Notes: generated from the letters alone by a model not told the origin. A DNA stretch of 64,000 bases from an uncultured Erythrobacter sp. (GCF_947499705.1 NZ_CANMPJ010000001.1:2143501-2207500); one strand, 5' to 3'; numbered from the stretch's first letter, positions 8,515-20,200 are shown. Translations and numbers: made by a program.

Positions 8515-9183
8515 ATGCCTGGCTACAAGCAATTCGTCAGTGAATTCAGCGCAGAGACGGTATTCTTGCAAACCCAAGGATATTTCGAAGATGATGATGT
8601 CGACAAAGGAGTTTGCGCGGCATTGTCGTACATGTGGGCTAGCGAGAATTTAGACGGGACATTCAAACTGGACGAATGGAGGCCGCGCGAAACGCGGTTC
8701 AAGTTCTCAGGCGTGCCTATGAATTCTGGAATCGGAAAGCAGTTTCCTGACCTGGTAATGCCGACCATTCACGCACAGAAAGTGAAACCCGGCTCGAAGT
8801 TCGTTCAGAAACTCTACGAGGTAGAATTCAGGACTTCGTCCGGAGATGCAATCCTTAAGATCGGACGCAAGGACGGCAGGCTGATCAAGCGGGTGGCAAA
8901 GATCTCGGGAAATGTGGGCGGGGCCGATGTTGGTGAGAACCTGAAACGATACAAAGCGAGTTTTCTCAACGGCTACGGAATTCTCACTTTCTCGATGAAG
9001 AAGGGAGGGCATGCCGTGGCGTTTCAGGCAACCGAGGGTCAATTTCAGCTATATGACGCCAATCTCGGTCACTTCAAAACCAGTTCCTGGCGTAGGATGA
9101 AGGAGCTCATCTCGTCCGCGTTTCAGGCTGCTGACTACAATTGCCGCAATTTGTCTTTCTACTCTGTCGGCAGAGTGAGCTAA
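8515..9183 (+). CDS. Putative C58-type (YopT/AvrPphB-like) cysteine protease
   Basis: 222 residues with no signal peptide or membrane helix. The layout matches the papain-fold C58 family. Cys34 lies in DKGVCAALSYMW (family: small residue, Cys, then hydrophobics and Trp). His166 lies in KKGGHAVAFQ. Asp181 lies in FQLYDANLGHF. This C/H/D triad and the D-x-N-x-G-x-F motif are the family signature. Known relatives are type III effectors or toxin domains that cut host or target proteins; here the gene stands alone with no secretion system or immunity gene in view. One counted line of the gene (8581-8640) is 28 of 60 G+C, lower than its neighbours, which suggests transfer. Function is inferred from motif spacing only. 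Confidence 0.6.
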   Translation: MPGYKQFVSEFSAETVFLQTQGYFEDDDVDKGVCAALSYMWASENLDGTFKLDEWRPRETRFKFSGVPMNSGIGKQFPDLVMPTIHAQKVKPGSKFVQKLYEVEFRTSSGDAILKIGRKDGRLIKRVAKISGNVGGADVGENLKRYKASFLNGYGILTFSMKKGGHAVAFQATEGQFQLYDANLGHFKTSSWRRMKELISSAFQAADYNCRNLSFYSVGRVS

Positions 9184-9199
9184 GTGTCACCCACTTAGC
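9179..9199. terminator. Stem-loop between the convergent C58 protease and acs genes
   Basis: GCTAAGTG and CACTTAGC form perfect 8-bp arms around a 5-nt loop. The dyad covers the stop codon of the protease gene and the stop of acs. No T-run follows on either strand, so it is not a classical intrinsic terminator. It may act as a bidirectional end signal. Confidence 0.45.
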
Positions 9200-11117
9200 C
9201 CTGACGCCCTCCGATCAACCGCCCAACCAGCGATGGGTCGGCCAGTGTCGAAGTATCGCCCAATGAGCCGTAATCATTCTCCGCCACCTTGCGCAGGATG
9301 CGGCGCATGATCTTGCCTGAGCGAGTTTTAGGCAGGCCGTCGGTGAATTGAATGTGGTCGGGCGAAGCGATCGGCCCGATCTCCTTGCGGACATGCGCGC
9401 GCAGCTCTTTGTAAAGCTCGTCCGAGCCTTCCTCGCCCGCATTCAGGGTGACGTAGCAATAGATGCCCTGCCCCTTGATATCGTGCGGGTAGCCGACCAC
9501 TGCGGCTTCGGCGACGAGATCATGCAGCACCAGCGCGCTTTCCACCTCGGCGGTGCCCATCCGGTGGCCGGATACGTTGATGACATCGTCGACACGCCCG
9601 GTGATCCAGTAATATCCGTCTTCGTCACGCCTGCAGCCATCGCCTGTGAAGTACTTGCCCGCATAGGTGCTGAAATAGGTCTGGATGAAGCGCTCGTGAT
9701 CGCCGTAGACGCTGCGCGCTTGGCCCGGCCAGCTGTGGGTGATGCACAGGTTGCCGTCAGTGGCGCCCTCAAGCACGCCGCCGTCATTGTCGACCAGCTG
9801 CGGTTGGATGCCAAAAAATGGCCGGCCCGCGCTGCCCGGCTTCATATCATGCGCCGCGGGCAGCGTGGTGATCATCACACCGCCGGTCTCGGTCTGCCAC
9901 CACGTATCGACGATCGGGCAGCGGCCCTCACCCACAACATCGAAGTACCAGCGCCATGCCTCCGGATTGATCGGCTCTCCAACGCTACCAAGCAGCCGCA
10001 GCGATGACCGATCCCGGGTAGTCACAAACTCATCGCCTTCGCGCATCAGCGCGCGGATCGCAGTCGGCGCCGTGTAGAGGATGTTGACCGAGTGCTTGTC
10101 GACCACGTCCCAGAACCGTCCGTGATCAGGATAGTTGGGCACGCCTTCGAATACGACGCTGGTCGCCCCGTTCATCAGCGGGCCGTAAACGATGTAGCTG
10201 TGCCCGGTCACCCAGCCGATATCGGCGGTGCACCAATAGATCTCGCCCGGCTGGTAATCGAACACGTAGTTGAAGGTGGTCGCGGCCCACACGCCGTACC
10301 CGCCAGTTGTGTGTAGCACGCCCTTGGGCTTACCGGTCGATCCGGACGTGTAGAGAATGAACAGCGGTTCTTCGGCTGCCATCATTTCGCATGGAACATC
10401 CGTATCTGACGCGACCTCGTGGAACCAATGGTCGCGGCCTTCGGCCATGCCAACTTCAGCGCCCGTGTGCTGGATGACAAGGACACCATCCACGTCTGCC
10501 CCTTCAATCTGAAGCGCGGCGTCGACATTACCCTTGAGCGGTACAACCTTGGTGCCGCGCAGCCCCGTATCTGCCGTAATGACGAACCTACTTTCGCAGT
10601 CGATGATCCGGCCTGCCAATGCTTCCGGAGAAAACCCCCCGAACACAACCGAATGGATCGCGCCCAGCCGCGCGCAGGCAAGCATTGCTGTCACACCTTC
10701 GACGATGTTGGGCATGTAGATCGTGACCCTTTCGCCCTTCGACACGCCGATGGCTTTGAGCGCGTTGGCCATCCGAACAACTTCGCCATGAAGGTCGCGG
10801 TATGTGAGCGTGCGACCGTGCCCCGTCGGATCATCGGGTTCGAAGATGATCGCGGTATCGTCGCCGCGCGTTTCAAGATGGCGGTCGACCGCGTTGTGGC
10901 AAAGATTGAGCGCGCCGTCGGCGAACCATGTGATGTCAACGGGATCGTACGACCAATCGCCGCCTTTCGCAGGCGCGGAGAACCAATCGAGCCGATTGGC
11001 CTGATCAAGCCAGAACCCATCAGGATCGCTGATCGAACGCTGATACATCGCCGCATATTGCTCTGGCGAGCAATGGGTTGCCCGCTCGAACGGCGGACGC
11101 TTCACGAAATCGGTCAC
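9195..11117 (-). CDS. acs: Acetyl-CoA synthetase
   Basis: 640 residues. It activates acetate with ATP and CoA to acetyl-CoA in the cytosol. Visible motifs are the P-loop [19 protein letters not shown], the adenylate motif [10 protein letters not shown], the hinge and CoA region [20 protein letters not shown], and the C-terminal [11 protein letters not shown] with the catalytic Lys that is acetylated in known Acs enzymes. The GTG at 11117 was chosen over a further upstream ATG because AGGGAG sits 7 nt before it and the resulting length fits the family; the upstream 46 codons have no family match. It follows mocA by 58 nt on the same strand. With the symporter it suggests acetate scavenging. 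Confidence 0.95.
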   Translation of the reverse strand: MTDFVKRPPFERATHCSPEQYAAMYQRSISDPDGFWLDQANRLDWFSAPAKGGDWSYDPVDITWFADGALNLCHNAVDRHLETRGDDTAIIFEPDDPTGHGRTLTYRDLHGEVVRMANALKAIGVSKGERVTIYMPNIVEGVTAMLACARLGAIHSVVFGGFSPEALAGRIIDCESRFVITADTGLRGTKVVPLKGNVDAALQIEGADVDGVLVIQHTGAEVGMAEGRDHWFHEVASDTDVPCEMMAAEEPLFILYTSGSTGKPKGVLHTTGGYGVWAATTFNYVFDYQPGEIYWCTADIGWVTGHSYIVYGPLMNGATSVVFEGVPNYPDHGRFWDVVDKHSVNILYTAPTAIRALMREGDEFVTTRDRSSLRLLGSVGEPINPEAWRWYFDVVGEGRCPIVDTWWQTETGGVMITTLPAAHDMKPGSAGRPFFGIQPQLVDNDGGVLEGATDGNLCITHSWPGQARSVYGDHERFIQTYFSTYAGKYFTGDGCRRDEDGYYWITGRVDDVINVSGHRMGTAEVESALVLHDLVAEAAVVGYPHDIKGQGIYCYVTLNAGEEGSDELYKELRAHVRKEIGPIASPDHIQFTDGLPKTRSGKIMRRILRKVAENDYGSLGDTSTLADPSLVGRLIGGRQG

Positions 11118-11175
11118 GACGAATCTCCCTTGTTCTGGCCGTTTAGGAGGACACGCCGGTGGCTGTCCACAAGTC

Positions 11176-11772
11176 CTATCCGAGCGCGGCGAGTGCTTCG
11201 GGCGTGTCGATATCGGCGAGCCATCTGGTGCGGCACTTGATTGTGTCGCCTTCACCCAGGATTGAGCGCGCGCCCTTATTGCCAGTCAGCGCGGTCAGTC
11301 TGTCGAATTGCTCGCGCCCAAAGATCGCAGGCGGCATCCGAATGATCCCGTTGGTAGAGGCGATGAGCAGATTGGGCCCAAGGGCACGGGCAGCATCGAC
11401 CATCGCCGAATAATGCGACACCGGGATCAGGGGCATGTCTGCCAGCGCGATCAGCAACGCGTCGCTTTCCGCTCGGCGCGCGATACGAGCAGCTGTGGCA
11501 ACCGACGTACCCATGCCTTCATCGGCATTGGGATTGCGGACAATTTCGAACCCGGCATCGCGCCAGCCGCCCGCGCAGGAGTGCTGCTGGTTCGAGGCGA
11601 TGACCATGCGTAGCTCTGCGGGGACTTCGGCCAGCGCATCGCTGACATGCAGACCCAGAGGCTTGCCGCGAAACGGCGCGCGCAGTTTGTCGACCGGACC
11701 AAACCTGCGCGAAGATCCTGCCGCGAGCACGGCAACCGCAAGGCGCAGAGGTTCAGCCAAGTGCAACCTCAA
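11176..11772 (-). CDS. MocA-like molybdenum cofactor nucleotidyltransferase
   Basis: 198 residues of the MobA/MocA NTP-transferase fold. The GTP/CTP-binding loop [15 protein letters not shown] is near residue 17, followed by GMGTSV and the metal-binding LADMPLI. This kind of protein attaches CMP (MocA) or GMP to molybdopterin. Its place behind a xanthine-oxidase-family enzyme and XdhC favours CMP transfer, because those enzymes use the cytosine dinucleotide cofactor. The start overlaps the xdhC-like stop by 20 nt. The fold is sure; the nucleotide is inferred. Confidence 0.85.
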   Translation of the reverse strand: MRLHLAEPLRLAVAVLAAGSSRRFGPVDKLRAPFRGKPLGLHVSDALAEVPAELRMVIASNQQHSCAGGWRDAGFEIVRNPNADEGMGTSVATAARIARRAESDALLIALADMPLIPVSHYSAMVDAARALGPNLLIASTNGIIRMPPAIFGREQFDRLTALTGNKGARSILGEGDTIKCRTRWLADIDTPEALAALG

Positions 11773-12697
11773 AGTCCGCGTCCTGATAAGTGCGGATCAC
11801 TTCGGCAAGTGTCGATAGCGCGAGGGTCTGCGGATCGCGCGAGGAGTGGAACACGCCAATCGGTGCGCGGATTGTTGCGAGTTGCTCTTCCGTAATTGCA
11901 CGCTTGGCCAGAGCCTCACACCGCATTGCATGCGCCTTTCGCCCGCCCATTGCGCCGAGGTAGAAGTGCGGAAGGTCGAATGCGCGCGTCATTAGCTCGA
12001 TTTCCCAGTCGTGATCGTGAAACAGGAACACCATAGCCGTCCACGGGTCGCTTTCGAGCAGGTCGGTCTGGCTGGTGCGGTCGATATGTATGGCGCTGAG
12101 GCCTTGGTTAGTGAGGGTCTCAACAATCCGCTCGTCTGGGGTGAGCACGTTGGACCCGCAACCCATCGAACGTCCGAGTTGGGAGAGCGCTTCTACTCCC
12201 GCGCCATGACCAACAATCAGCAAGTTTGGCGCTGGCCAGTGGCCGAATGACCCTGTGCCGCGCTGATGATCAAAGCTCTGTGCAACCCATTCAGCCGCAT
12301 GTTCCGCGCCCTGCTCTTTGAGGATTATCGAAAACGGCTCTCGCTTAGCGGTTGATCCCAGACATTGGGACGCCAGATCGCTCGATCCAACCGGTTGAAA
12401 GTGCAGGTCCAGCCCACCCCCGCATGGCAGCTTGATATCGAGATAAGGAGAACCTGCGCCGAACCGCACAACCCGGCCTATGTCTGCCTTCAGCACAGCC
12501 AAAGCCTCAGCGACAACAGCGTTCTCAATGCAACCGCCAGAAAGCGAACCGGCGAAGCTGCCATCCTCGGCAACCCCCATGATCGTGCCCGGATTACGCA
12601 TCGACGACCCTTCGACCGCGCACACGGTAACGAGCACGGCGGCCATCCCGCGCTCGCGGCATTCATCAAGGAATTGCAGAACCCGCTGAAGGTCCAC
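11753..12697 (-). CDS. XdhC/CoxI-family molybdenum cofactor insertion protein
   Basis: 314 residues. XdhC proteins bind matured molybdenum cofactor and hand it to xanthine dehydrogenase-type enzymes. Landmarks are the N-terminal GSSMRNPGTIM and GSLSGGCIENAVV blocks, the conserved Cys in KLPCGGGLDL, and the C-terminal Rossmann-like half (LLIVGHGAGVEALSQ, later LGAMGGRKAH). The start is GTG with only a weak ribosome site; it lies 20 nt after the cytochrome gene stop. It belongs to the same operon as the molybdoenzyme genes upstream and mocA downstream. Confidence 0.9.
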   Translation of the reverse strand: MDLQRVLQFLDECRERGMAAVLVTVCAVEGSSMRNPGTIMGVAEDGSFAGSLSGGCIENAVVAEALAVLKADIGRVVRFGAGSPYLDIKLPCGGGLDLHFQPVGSSDLASQCLGSTAKREPFSIILKEQGAEHAAEWVAQSFDHQRGTGSFGHWPAPNLLIVGHGAGVEALSQLGRSMGCGSNVLTPDERIVETLTNQGLSAIHIDRTSQTDLLESDPWTAMVFLFHDHDWEIELMTRAFDLPHFYLGAMGGRKAHAMRCEALAKRAITEEQLATIRAPIGVFHSSRDPQTLALSTLAEVIRTYQDADFEVALG

Positions 12698-12717
12698 GGA
12701 TCAGGCGCGCCTTTCGG

Positions 12718-13197
12718 TTACTCGGACAGGCTGCCGAGATAGGCGACGATCGCCGCGCGGTTCTCGCCGTCGCTGACGCCGCCCGCGACCATGGTGGTCC
12801 CTTCGACCCGGCCTGCCGGATTGGCGAGGAAGCGATCAAGCTCGGCAATGTCCCATGTGATGCCTGAACTGGCGAGTGCATCAGAATATGCGAAGTCGTC
12901 CAGCGAGCCCGCTTGCCGCCCGACTACGCCGTGAAGATTAGGACCAGCGGTCGAGGCAGCCCCTGCTTCGACCACATGACATCCTGAGCACACAGCAAAC
13001 GCCGTTTCGCCTTTCGCCACCAGATCGACCACATCATCGCTGGCCGCTTCGGCATTCGCTGCGATGGTGGCGTTGGCAGCCGGTTCGCCCGGCTCGCGCA
13101 CGACGATTTGTTCGACTGGCGGTTGCTCTTCCGTGCCGCCACATGCGGCCAGCATCACTGTGAGCAGGCCTGCCGCCGCCAATGTGCGTGTGTGCAT
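12718..13197 (-). CDS. Class I c-type cytochrome lipoprotein
   Basis: 159 residues. The N-terminus is a lipoprotein signal with lipobox LAAC (Cys19), so the protein is membrane-anchored in the periplasm. A single haem site CSGCH lies near residue 78. The axial Met is probably in the late TTMVAGG segment. AGGGGA precedes the ATG at 13197 by 8 nt, which rules out the longer upstream reading. It sits between the molybdopterin subunit and xdhC, so it likely takes electrons from the hydroxylase to the respiratory chain. Confidence 0.87.
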   Translation of the reverse strand: MHTRTLAAAGLLTVMLAACGGTEEQPPVEQIVVREPGEPAANATIAANAEAASDDVVDLVAKGETAFAVCSGCHVVEAGAASTAGPNLHGVVGRQAGSLDDFAYSDALASSGITWDIAELDRFLANPAGRVEGTTMVAGGVSDGENRAAIVAYLGSLSE

Positions 13198-13231
13198 CTT
13201 TGTGTCCCCTCTAGGCTTTTCTTGGCGCCGT

Positions 13232-15484
13232 TCAGGCAAACTGTTTCGCGATCGGCAACTCGCGTAGGCGCTTGCCCGTCGCTGCGAAGATCGCATTAGT
13301 CAGAGCCGGAGCAGCAGGCGGCAGTCCCGGCTCGCCTGCACCGCCAATCGGCACATCGCCGCTGTTGATCAGTTCCACAGTGATCTCAGGCACTTCGTTG
13401 ATCCGCAGCATCTTGTAATCGTGGAAGTTGCTTTGCTTGATCGCGCCATCGACCAGCTCCAGCTCGCCGTACATCGCGGCGGTCAGACCGAACACGATCC
13501 CGCCTTCGATCTGATTGCGGAAGCCATCGGGGTTCATGGCGTAACCCGCATCGCAGACTGCCCAGACATTTGTCATCTTCGGCTTGCCCGATGACATGTC
13601 GACTTCGATCACTTCGGCGACAATTGTACCAAAGCTCTCGACAATAGCGACGCCCTTGGCTTTGCCTTCGCCCGATGGCGCCCGCCATTCGCTGATCTCG
13701 GCGACCTTCTCGAGCACAGCCCGGTGACGCGGCGCGTCCTTGAGCATGGCAAGTCGGTATTCGAGCGGATCCTTGCCCGCTGCATGCGCTGCCTCGTCAA
13801 TGAAGCTTTCGATGAACCAGCCCTGCTGCGAGTGATCGACTGAGCGCCACGCCTGGAACGGCAGATGCAATTCAGCCTCTGCAACCCGCACGGAGGTGTT
13901 GGGAATATCGTACATCGCCGGGACACATGCCTCGGCAGGATCATGCCGCTGCGTGAACACGCTGTCATAGGCCATGAGATTGCCCGCATCATCCAGCCCG
14001 GCACGCAAGCGGTTCATGTCTGCGCAGCGATAGAGCGCCTTTTGCGTGTCTTCCTCACGGCTCCAGATCATCTTGACCGGATAGCCGGTGGCCTTGGCAA
14101 TGCGAGCGGCCATTGCGACATATTCCGCGCCAAGCCGGCGACCGAACGCCCCGCCCAGGTAGGGGTGATGGATGGTGATATCGTCAGCCGACAGACCAAT
14201 CGTCTTGGCCACTTCGCTGCGCGCCATCAGCGGCACTTGCGTGCTCGTCCAGATGTCGCACTTGCCGTCCTTGTAGTGCGCGGTGCAATTCAGAGGCTCC
14301 ATCGGCGCATGCGCGAGATAGGGGGCCTTGTATTCCGCTTCGATAGTGGTCGCAGCCTTGCCAAATGCGTCCTGCGCATTGCCTTTCGCCGCCGCTTCGT
14401 TCCCGCCAGTCTCGCCCGCGTCGTCCAGAGCAGCCGCAAAGGCGGCGAACTGGTCGTCCATCGTCTTGATCTTGCTCTCGGGCTCGCTCCAGCCGATCTG
14501 GATCGTGTTCACGGCCTGCTGCGCCTGCCAATAGCTATCGGCAACCACTGCGACGTAATTGCCCATATTCAGGATCTGGAGCACGCCAGGCATATCCTTG
14601 GCGCGGGTCGCATCCATGCTCTCTACCGAAGTGCCCTGGATTGGAGGTCGCACTACAGCTGCATAGGAAAGGTCGAGACCTTCCGGGACAGCATCGATGC
14701 CAAATTCGGCGGTTCCGGTGATCTTGGCTGGAATGTCCGTACGGGCCTTGCTCTTGCCCATCAGGCGGTATTCGGAGGACTTCTTGAGCGTAGGGGTGTG
14801 ATCCATTGGCTGCTCCGCAGCCGCAGTCGCAAACTCGGAGTAGGGCGCGGAATTGCCGGACGCTTCGTGGATCAGCGTACTGTCGCGGGTCACGATTTCG
14901 CTCGCAGGAACGTCCCAAGCCTCAGCCGCTGCCCCCTTCAACATCTGCCGCGCAGCCGCTCCGGCGACACGCATCGAATGCTGGCCGGTGGTGCGGATCG
15001 AAGACGATCCGCCAGTGATCATCGCATCGGCCAGCCGCGCCATTTGCGTGAACAAGCCATCCCAAGTCGGCTCGATCCAATCCGCTGCGTTCAGCGTGAA
15101 CGGCGCAAGGAACATGCGAGCCGTATCGCCAACGACGTAACTGCCATCGGCGGGCGCTTGCATGACGTTGACCTTGTCCCATGCCGCATCCAGTTCATCG
15201 GCGAGCATCTGCGCCAGAACCGAATGCGCGCCCTGTCCCATCTCGCAATGCGGGACGATGGCGGTGACGATGTTGTTGGTGTCGATCTTGACCCAGCTGT
15301 TGACCAACTGCTCACCGTCGCCCGGAGCGACACTGGATGCCAGCTTGTCGATCGGGTTACCCGGACGCACACCGATGCCGATCAGCAGACCGCCACCAGC
15401 GAGCACGCCCGCGCCGATAAATCCGCGGCGGCTCCATTTGGCCAAACCACTACGTTCTTTCTTCTCAGGAGACAGATCGTTCAT
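13232..15484 (-). CDS. Molybdopterin-binding subunit of a periplasmic aldehyde/isoquinoline-type oxidoreductase (IorB-like)
   Basis: 750 residues of the xanthine oxidase family. A twin-arginine signal (WSRRGFIGAG, about residues 18-27) shows Tat export. Further features are the substrate and cofactor segments GQGAHSVLAQML and YLGGAFGRRLGAEY. The C-terminal GGAGEPGLPPAAPALTNA contains the catalytic Glu (GAGE). A one-chain large subunit with a Tat signal, paired with a small [2Fe-2S] protein and no FAD subunit, is the isoquinoline 1-oxidoreductase/aldehyde dehydrogenase pattern. The start lies 3 nt after the small-subunit stop. Substrate could be an aldehyde or N-heterocycle; sequence alone does not decide. 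Confidence 0.88.
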   Translation of the reverse strand: MNDLSPEKKERSGLAKWSRRGFIGAGVLAGGGLLIGIGVRPGNPIDKLASSVAPGDGEQLVNSWVKIDTNNIVTAIVPHCEMGQGAHSVLAQMLADELDAAWDKVNVMQAPADGSYVVGDTARMFLAPFTLNAADWIEPTWDGLFTQMARLADAMITGGSSSIRTTGQHSMRVAGAAARQMLKGAAAEAWDVPASEIVTRDSTLIHEASGNSAPYSEFATAAAEQPMDHTPTLKKSSEYRLMGKSKARTDIPAKITGTAEFGIDAVPEGLDLSYAAVVRPPIQGTSVESMDATRAKDMPGVLQILNMGNYVAVVADSYWQAQQAVNTIQIGWSEPESKIKTMDDQFAAFAAALDDAGETGGNEAAAKGNAQDAFGKAATTIEAEYKAPYLAHAPMEPLNCTAHYKDGKCDIWTSTQVPLMARSEVAKTIGLSADDITIHHPYLGGAFGRRLGAEYVAMAARIAKATGYPVKMIWSREEDTQKALYRCADMNRLRAGLDDAGNLMAYDSVFTQRHDPAEACVPAMYDIPNTSVRVAEAELHLPFQAWRSVDHSQQGWFIESFIDEAAHAAGKDPLEYRLAMLKDAPRHRAVLEKVAEISEWRAPSGEGKAKGVAIVESFGTIVAEVIEVDMSSGKPKMTNVWAVCDAGYAMNPDGFRNQIEGGIVFGLTAAMYGELELVDGAIKQSNFHDYKMLRINEVPEITVELINSGDVPIGGAGEPGLPPAAPALTNAIFAATGKRLRELPIAKQFA

Positions 15485-15487
15485 GGC

Positions 15488-15967
<480 letters not shown>

Positions 15968-16044
15968 TCGTATTCTCTCCGGACTCACGCCTCAGTTGCG
16001 GTGCGCAACCTATCTTGAACGCTCACGTAAGGGAAGAGCGCGGG

Positions 16045-17268
16045 TTACATCACCCCGGCGGCGCGAAGGATCAACCGCACACCGAGACCTGCGGCAACCA
16101 GCACGACAGTGAACCCCAGCGCATTGGCGAGTCTGCCATTGGCGAAGTCTCCCAGAATAGCGCGCTGGTTCATTGCATAGAGCAAGAACACGGCGACGAC
16201 CGGTAGCAGCAGGCCGTTGGCGAACTGCGCCGAAAGGATAATCGTAATCGGGCGGATGCCAGTGAGCGCAAATCCTGCGCCGATCACGATCACGCTGAGT
16301 GCCACCAGCCTCATCGCGCGTTGACGCTTTTCCGGCGCAACCTGGAAAATCTCGCTGACCGCATAGCCGGTCGCGAGCGGAGCGGTGATCGAGCTGGTCA
16401 GCCCTGCGGCGAACAGCCCCGCACCCATCAGATATTTCGCGTGCGACCCGAACAGCGGCTCAAACTGCGTCGCCATATCTGCAGCACTTTCAACCGGCAC
16501 AGAGAGCGCGAACAGGCTGGCCGCTGCGGTCGAGACGATGAGAATCCCGATCAGGCCGCCGATACCGATCGTGACCATCGTGTCGACCCGTGCGGCGGGC
16601 AGGTCTGCTGGCCCTGACCATTTGTTGCGTGCAGCGCTGGCGTGGAGGAACAGGTTGTAGGGCACGACAGTGGTCCCAATCAGGGCCACCACGGTGAGCA
16701 GCGCTCCTTCGGGAATGGTCGGGAGAATAAGTCCCGCAAAAAGCGCGCCGAGATCAGGGCGCACAATCGCAAAGGTCGCGACAAAAGCGAGCGCCATGAA
16801 CAGCACCAAAGCGACGAGCACTTTCTCGATCTGGCGATAGCTGCCGGTCCAGAGCAGCAATGCGGCGAGAACCGAAATTGCTGCAACGCTTGCTTGGAAA
16901 GCGATCTCGGAATCGCCCGCTGCTGCCGCGATCCCCAGCGCTGCACCGGACAGATTGCCCGCTTCATAGGCCGCATTGCCGACATAGAGCGCCACACAAA
17001 TCAGCGCGATCAGCGGCCAGCGCCACACCGATTGGCGGAACAATTCAGCAAGCGTCTCGCCCAGTCCCTTCTGCGTGATCACACCAAGCCGGGCGGACAT
17101 CTCCTGCAGGACCATCGTCGCAATGGTGGCAAACACCAGCGCCCAAAGCAGCGCATAGCCGAAGCTCGCGCCTGCCAAAGTGCAAGCGGTGACGGTGCCC
17201 GGTCCGATGAATGCGGCAGTGACCAGCGCGCCGGGGCCGCTGTTTCTAAGGCGCTGCGTGATGCTCAT
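16045..17268 (-). CDS. NRAMP-fold transporter of the non-canonical GPGT type
   Basis: 407 residues with about 11 membrane helices and clear NRAMP family order. In helix 1 the metal-binding DPGN motif of true NRAMPs is replaced by GPGT (FIGPGTVTACTLAG). In helix 6 the MPH motif is replaced by VVPYNLFLHAS, without the metal-binding Met. The ATG at 17268 overlaps the stop of the 5-oxoprolinase gene (ATGA), so the two are translationally coupled. Bacillus subtilis YcsG, another NRAMP homologue, is also encoded beside 5-oxoprolinase genes. I infer that this clade may carry 5-oxoproline or a related acid and not a divalent metal. Fold is firm; substrate is inference. Confidence 0.82.
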   Translation of the reverse strand: MSITQRLRNSGPGALVTAAFIGPGTVTACTLAGASFGYALLWALVFATIATMVLQEMSARLGVITQKGLGETLAELFRQSVWRWPLIALICVALYVGNAAYEAGNLSGAALGIAAAAGDSEIAFQASVAAISVLAALLLWTGSYRQIEKVLVALVLFMALAFVATFAIVRPDLGALFAGLILPTIPEGALLTVVALIGTTVVPYNLFLHASAARNKWSGPADLPAARVDTMVTIGIGGLIGILIVSTAAASLFALSVPVESAADMATQFEPLFGSHAKYLMGAGLFAAGLTSSITAPLATGYAVSEIFQVAPEKRQRAMRLVALSVIVIGAGFALTGIRPITIILSAQFANGLLLPVVAVFLLYAMNQRAILGDFANGRLANALGFTVVLVAAGLGVRLILRAAGVM

Positions 17269-20200
17269 GTGTCCGTTCCCCCAAAGCCGCCGCCCGTTGG
17301 CGTGCGGATTACCACGCGGTCCCCCGCAGCGACATCGGTTTGGTCGCATCCGGCCAGTTTTTGGGCCGAGCCATTGCGGCGCTCAATCCAGTTCCTGCCG
17401 GGTCGGCCATCCTTGCCGCCATCCAGACCGACTGGGGCGACTTTTCGGTGGTCGGACAGGATCGAGACCTCCATGTCTTCCAAGAAGCGGATCGCGCGGG
17501 TTACGCCGTCGCCAGCGTTCGAGGCCCCCTTCCCGCCTGAACCACGATCGATACGGAACTCGTCGAGCACCACGGGATAGCGATGTTCGAGCACTTCGGG
17601 ATCGGTCATCCGCGTATTGGTCATATGCGTGTGCACCGCCGCCGCGCCATCGAAACCGGGTCCTGCCGGAGCGCCTGAACAGATCGTTTCATAATACTGC
17701 CGCGAGGCGTCACCGAAGGTCAGGTTGTTCATGGTCCCCTGACTGGTGCCGAGCTTGCCGAGCGCCGCAAACAGCGCATCGGTTATCGCTTGGCTGGTCT
17801 CAACATTGCCCGCGACGACAGCTGCGTCGTTGCCGGGATTGAGCATCGAACCTTCAGGCACGATAATGCTGAGCGGCTTCATGCATCCGGCATTGAGCGG
17901 AACGTCATCATCGATCAGGCAGCGGAAGACATAGAGCACCGCCGCGCGTGTGACTGCTGGCGGAGCGTTGAATGCACTGTCCTGCTGAGCGCTGGTGCCG
18001 GTGAAGTCGATGACGGCGCTTCCAGCGTCACGGTCGGGCGTGATCGCCACCTGGATCGCAGCGCCTGAATCCAGTTCCAGCCGGAATTCTCCGCCTTCGA
18101 TTGCCCCGATGACTTTGCGCACGGCAGTCTCGGCGGTGTCCTGAATATGCCCCATATAGACCTGCACGACCTCAAGGCCGTATTGCCCGATCAGCTTGCG
18201 CAGCTCCCCGGCACCCGCCGAATTGGCAGCAACCTGCGCCATCAAGTCAGCGACGTTCTGTGCGATGTTGCGGGCAGGATTGGGGCTGTCGCTTAGTAAG
18301 TTCTTGATCCGCTCGGTCTGAAATTCGCCGCTTTCGACCAGCTTCACATTGTCGAGCAGGATTCCTTCGTCGTCTATCGTGCGCCCCAGTGGTGACATCG
18401 AACCCGGGCTGATCCCGCCGATGTCCTCATGATGCGCGCGAGACGCGACGTAGAACAGGACCTGTTCCTCAGCCGCATCAAAGACCGGCGAGACCACCGT
18501 GACATCAGGGAGATGCGATCCGCCCTTATGCGGATTGTTATGAACGAAGGCGTCGCCCGGCTCGATTGCAACCCCGCTCTCTATGATGGTCTTCACGCTC
18601 GCATCCATCGAGCCAAGATGCACCGGCACGTGCGGCGCGTTGGCGACCAGATCACCTTCGGCGTCGAAGATCGCACAGGAGAAATCGAGCCGTTCCTTCA
18701 CATTCACCGATTGCGCCGTGTTGCGCAGAATGATGCCCATCTGCTCGGCAATCGACATGAACAGGTTGGCAAATATCTCAAGCGTGACCGGATCGAATGC
18801 AGTGCTGCGCGCCAGCGATGACCCGGTTGCAATGTGGGTGAGGATCAAGCAGCCGTCCTTGTCGACTTCACCGGCCCACCCCGGTTCGATGATCGTCGTT
18901 CCCGTTGCTTCGATGATGATCGCAGGACCATCAATCCGATGGCCGAAACAGAGGTTGTCTCGGTCGAACATCTTGGCGTCGCGCCAAGCGCCTCCGGAAT
19001 AGAACCGCGTGACTGTCTTCGGCTGCGGCGCCTCCTTTGCTGGCTCAGACTTAGGCGCAGCCTCTTCCGCTTGAGAACATGCCTCGCTCTCGACGATTAC
19101 CGTGTCGAGCAACAACACTTTTTCGGGCGCAGCAAAGCCGAATTGCTGCCGGTGAAGTCGCTCGAATTCTGTTGCCATCTCGTCAACCGAACCGAGCGGT
19201 ACGCGAATCGCGGTTTCCGTCCGGGCGTAGCGCATCAGGGCACTGACGTTGTGAACGACTTCATCGGAGCCAACACCTTGTTCAGCCAATTCCCTTTCGG
19301 TCTCGGCCCGCAAGTCAGCAACCGAAGATCGAACGTCTTCGAGCGCCTGCTCCGACAAGTGCTTATCCATCACACGCTGACGCTGAGCTTCGGTTTTGGC
19401 GAGGCCCATGCCAAAGGCGGACAGAACCCCAGCGAAGGGATGGATCTGGATGCTTCGTATACCCAGTCGCTCGGCGACAAGACACGCATGCTGCCCCCCT
19501 GCTCCGCCAAAGCAATTGAGCACATAGTCCTTCACATCATGCCCGCGTGCGGTCGATATCTGTTTGATTGCCTGCGCCATGTGCTCGTTGGCTATCGCAA
19601 GGAATCCTTCGGCCACCTCTTCGGGTGAGCGGCCATCATCCAGTTCGGTGGCTACGTCAGCAAAGGCCGCGCGCGAAGCCTCCGCATCGAGTGGTTGCGA
19701 CTGATCGGCGCCGAAGATCGCGGGAAAATGCGCGAGCTGAACCTTGCCGAGGCAGACATTGATATCGGTCACAGCCAGTGGCCCACCGCGCCGGTAACAG
19801 ACCGGCCCCGGATCGGCTCCGGCGCTTTCCGGGCCTACCCGCAAACGTCCATCCTCGAAGCGCAGGATCGAGCCGCCACCCGCTGCAACCGTATGGATAT
19901 GCAGCATCGGCACGCGCATCTTCGCGCCCGCAACTTCGGTCTCGTAGACCTTTTCAAAGGTGCCCGAATAGTGCGACACATCTGTCGACGTGCCGCCCAT
20001 ATCGAAGCCAATGACTTTCTCGAACCCGGCGCGCTTCGCCGTGTGCACGCAGCCTACAATGCCTCCTGCGGGACCGGACAAGATTGCATCGCGCCCGCGA
20101 AACTTGGAGGCATCGGTAAGCCCGCCGGAGCTCTGCATGAAAAGCAGCTGTCCGGGCGCACGTGCATCGGCAAATCCGTCCGCAATGCGATCGACATAGT

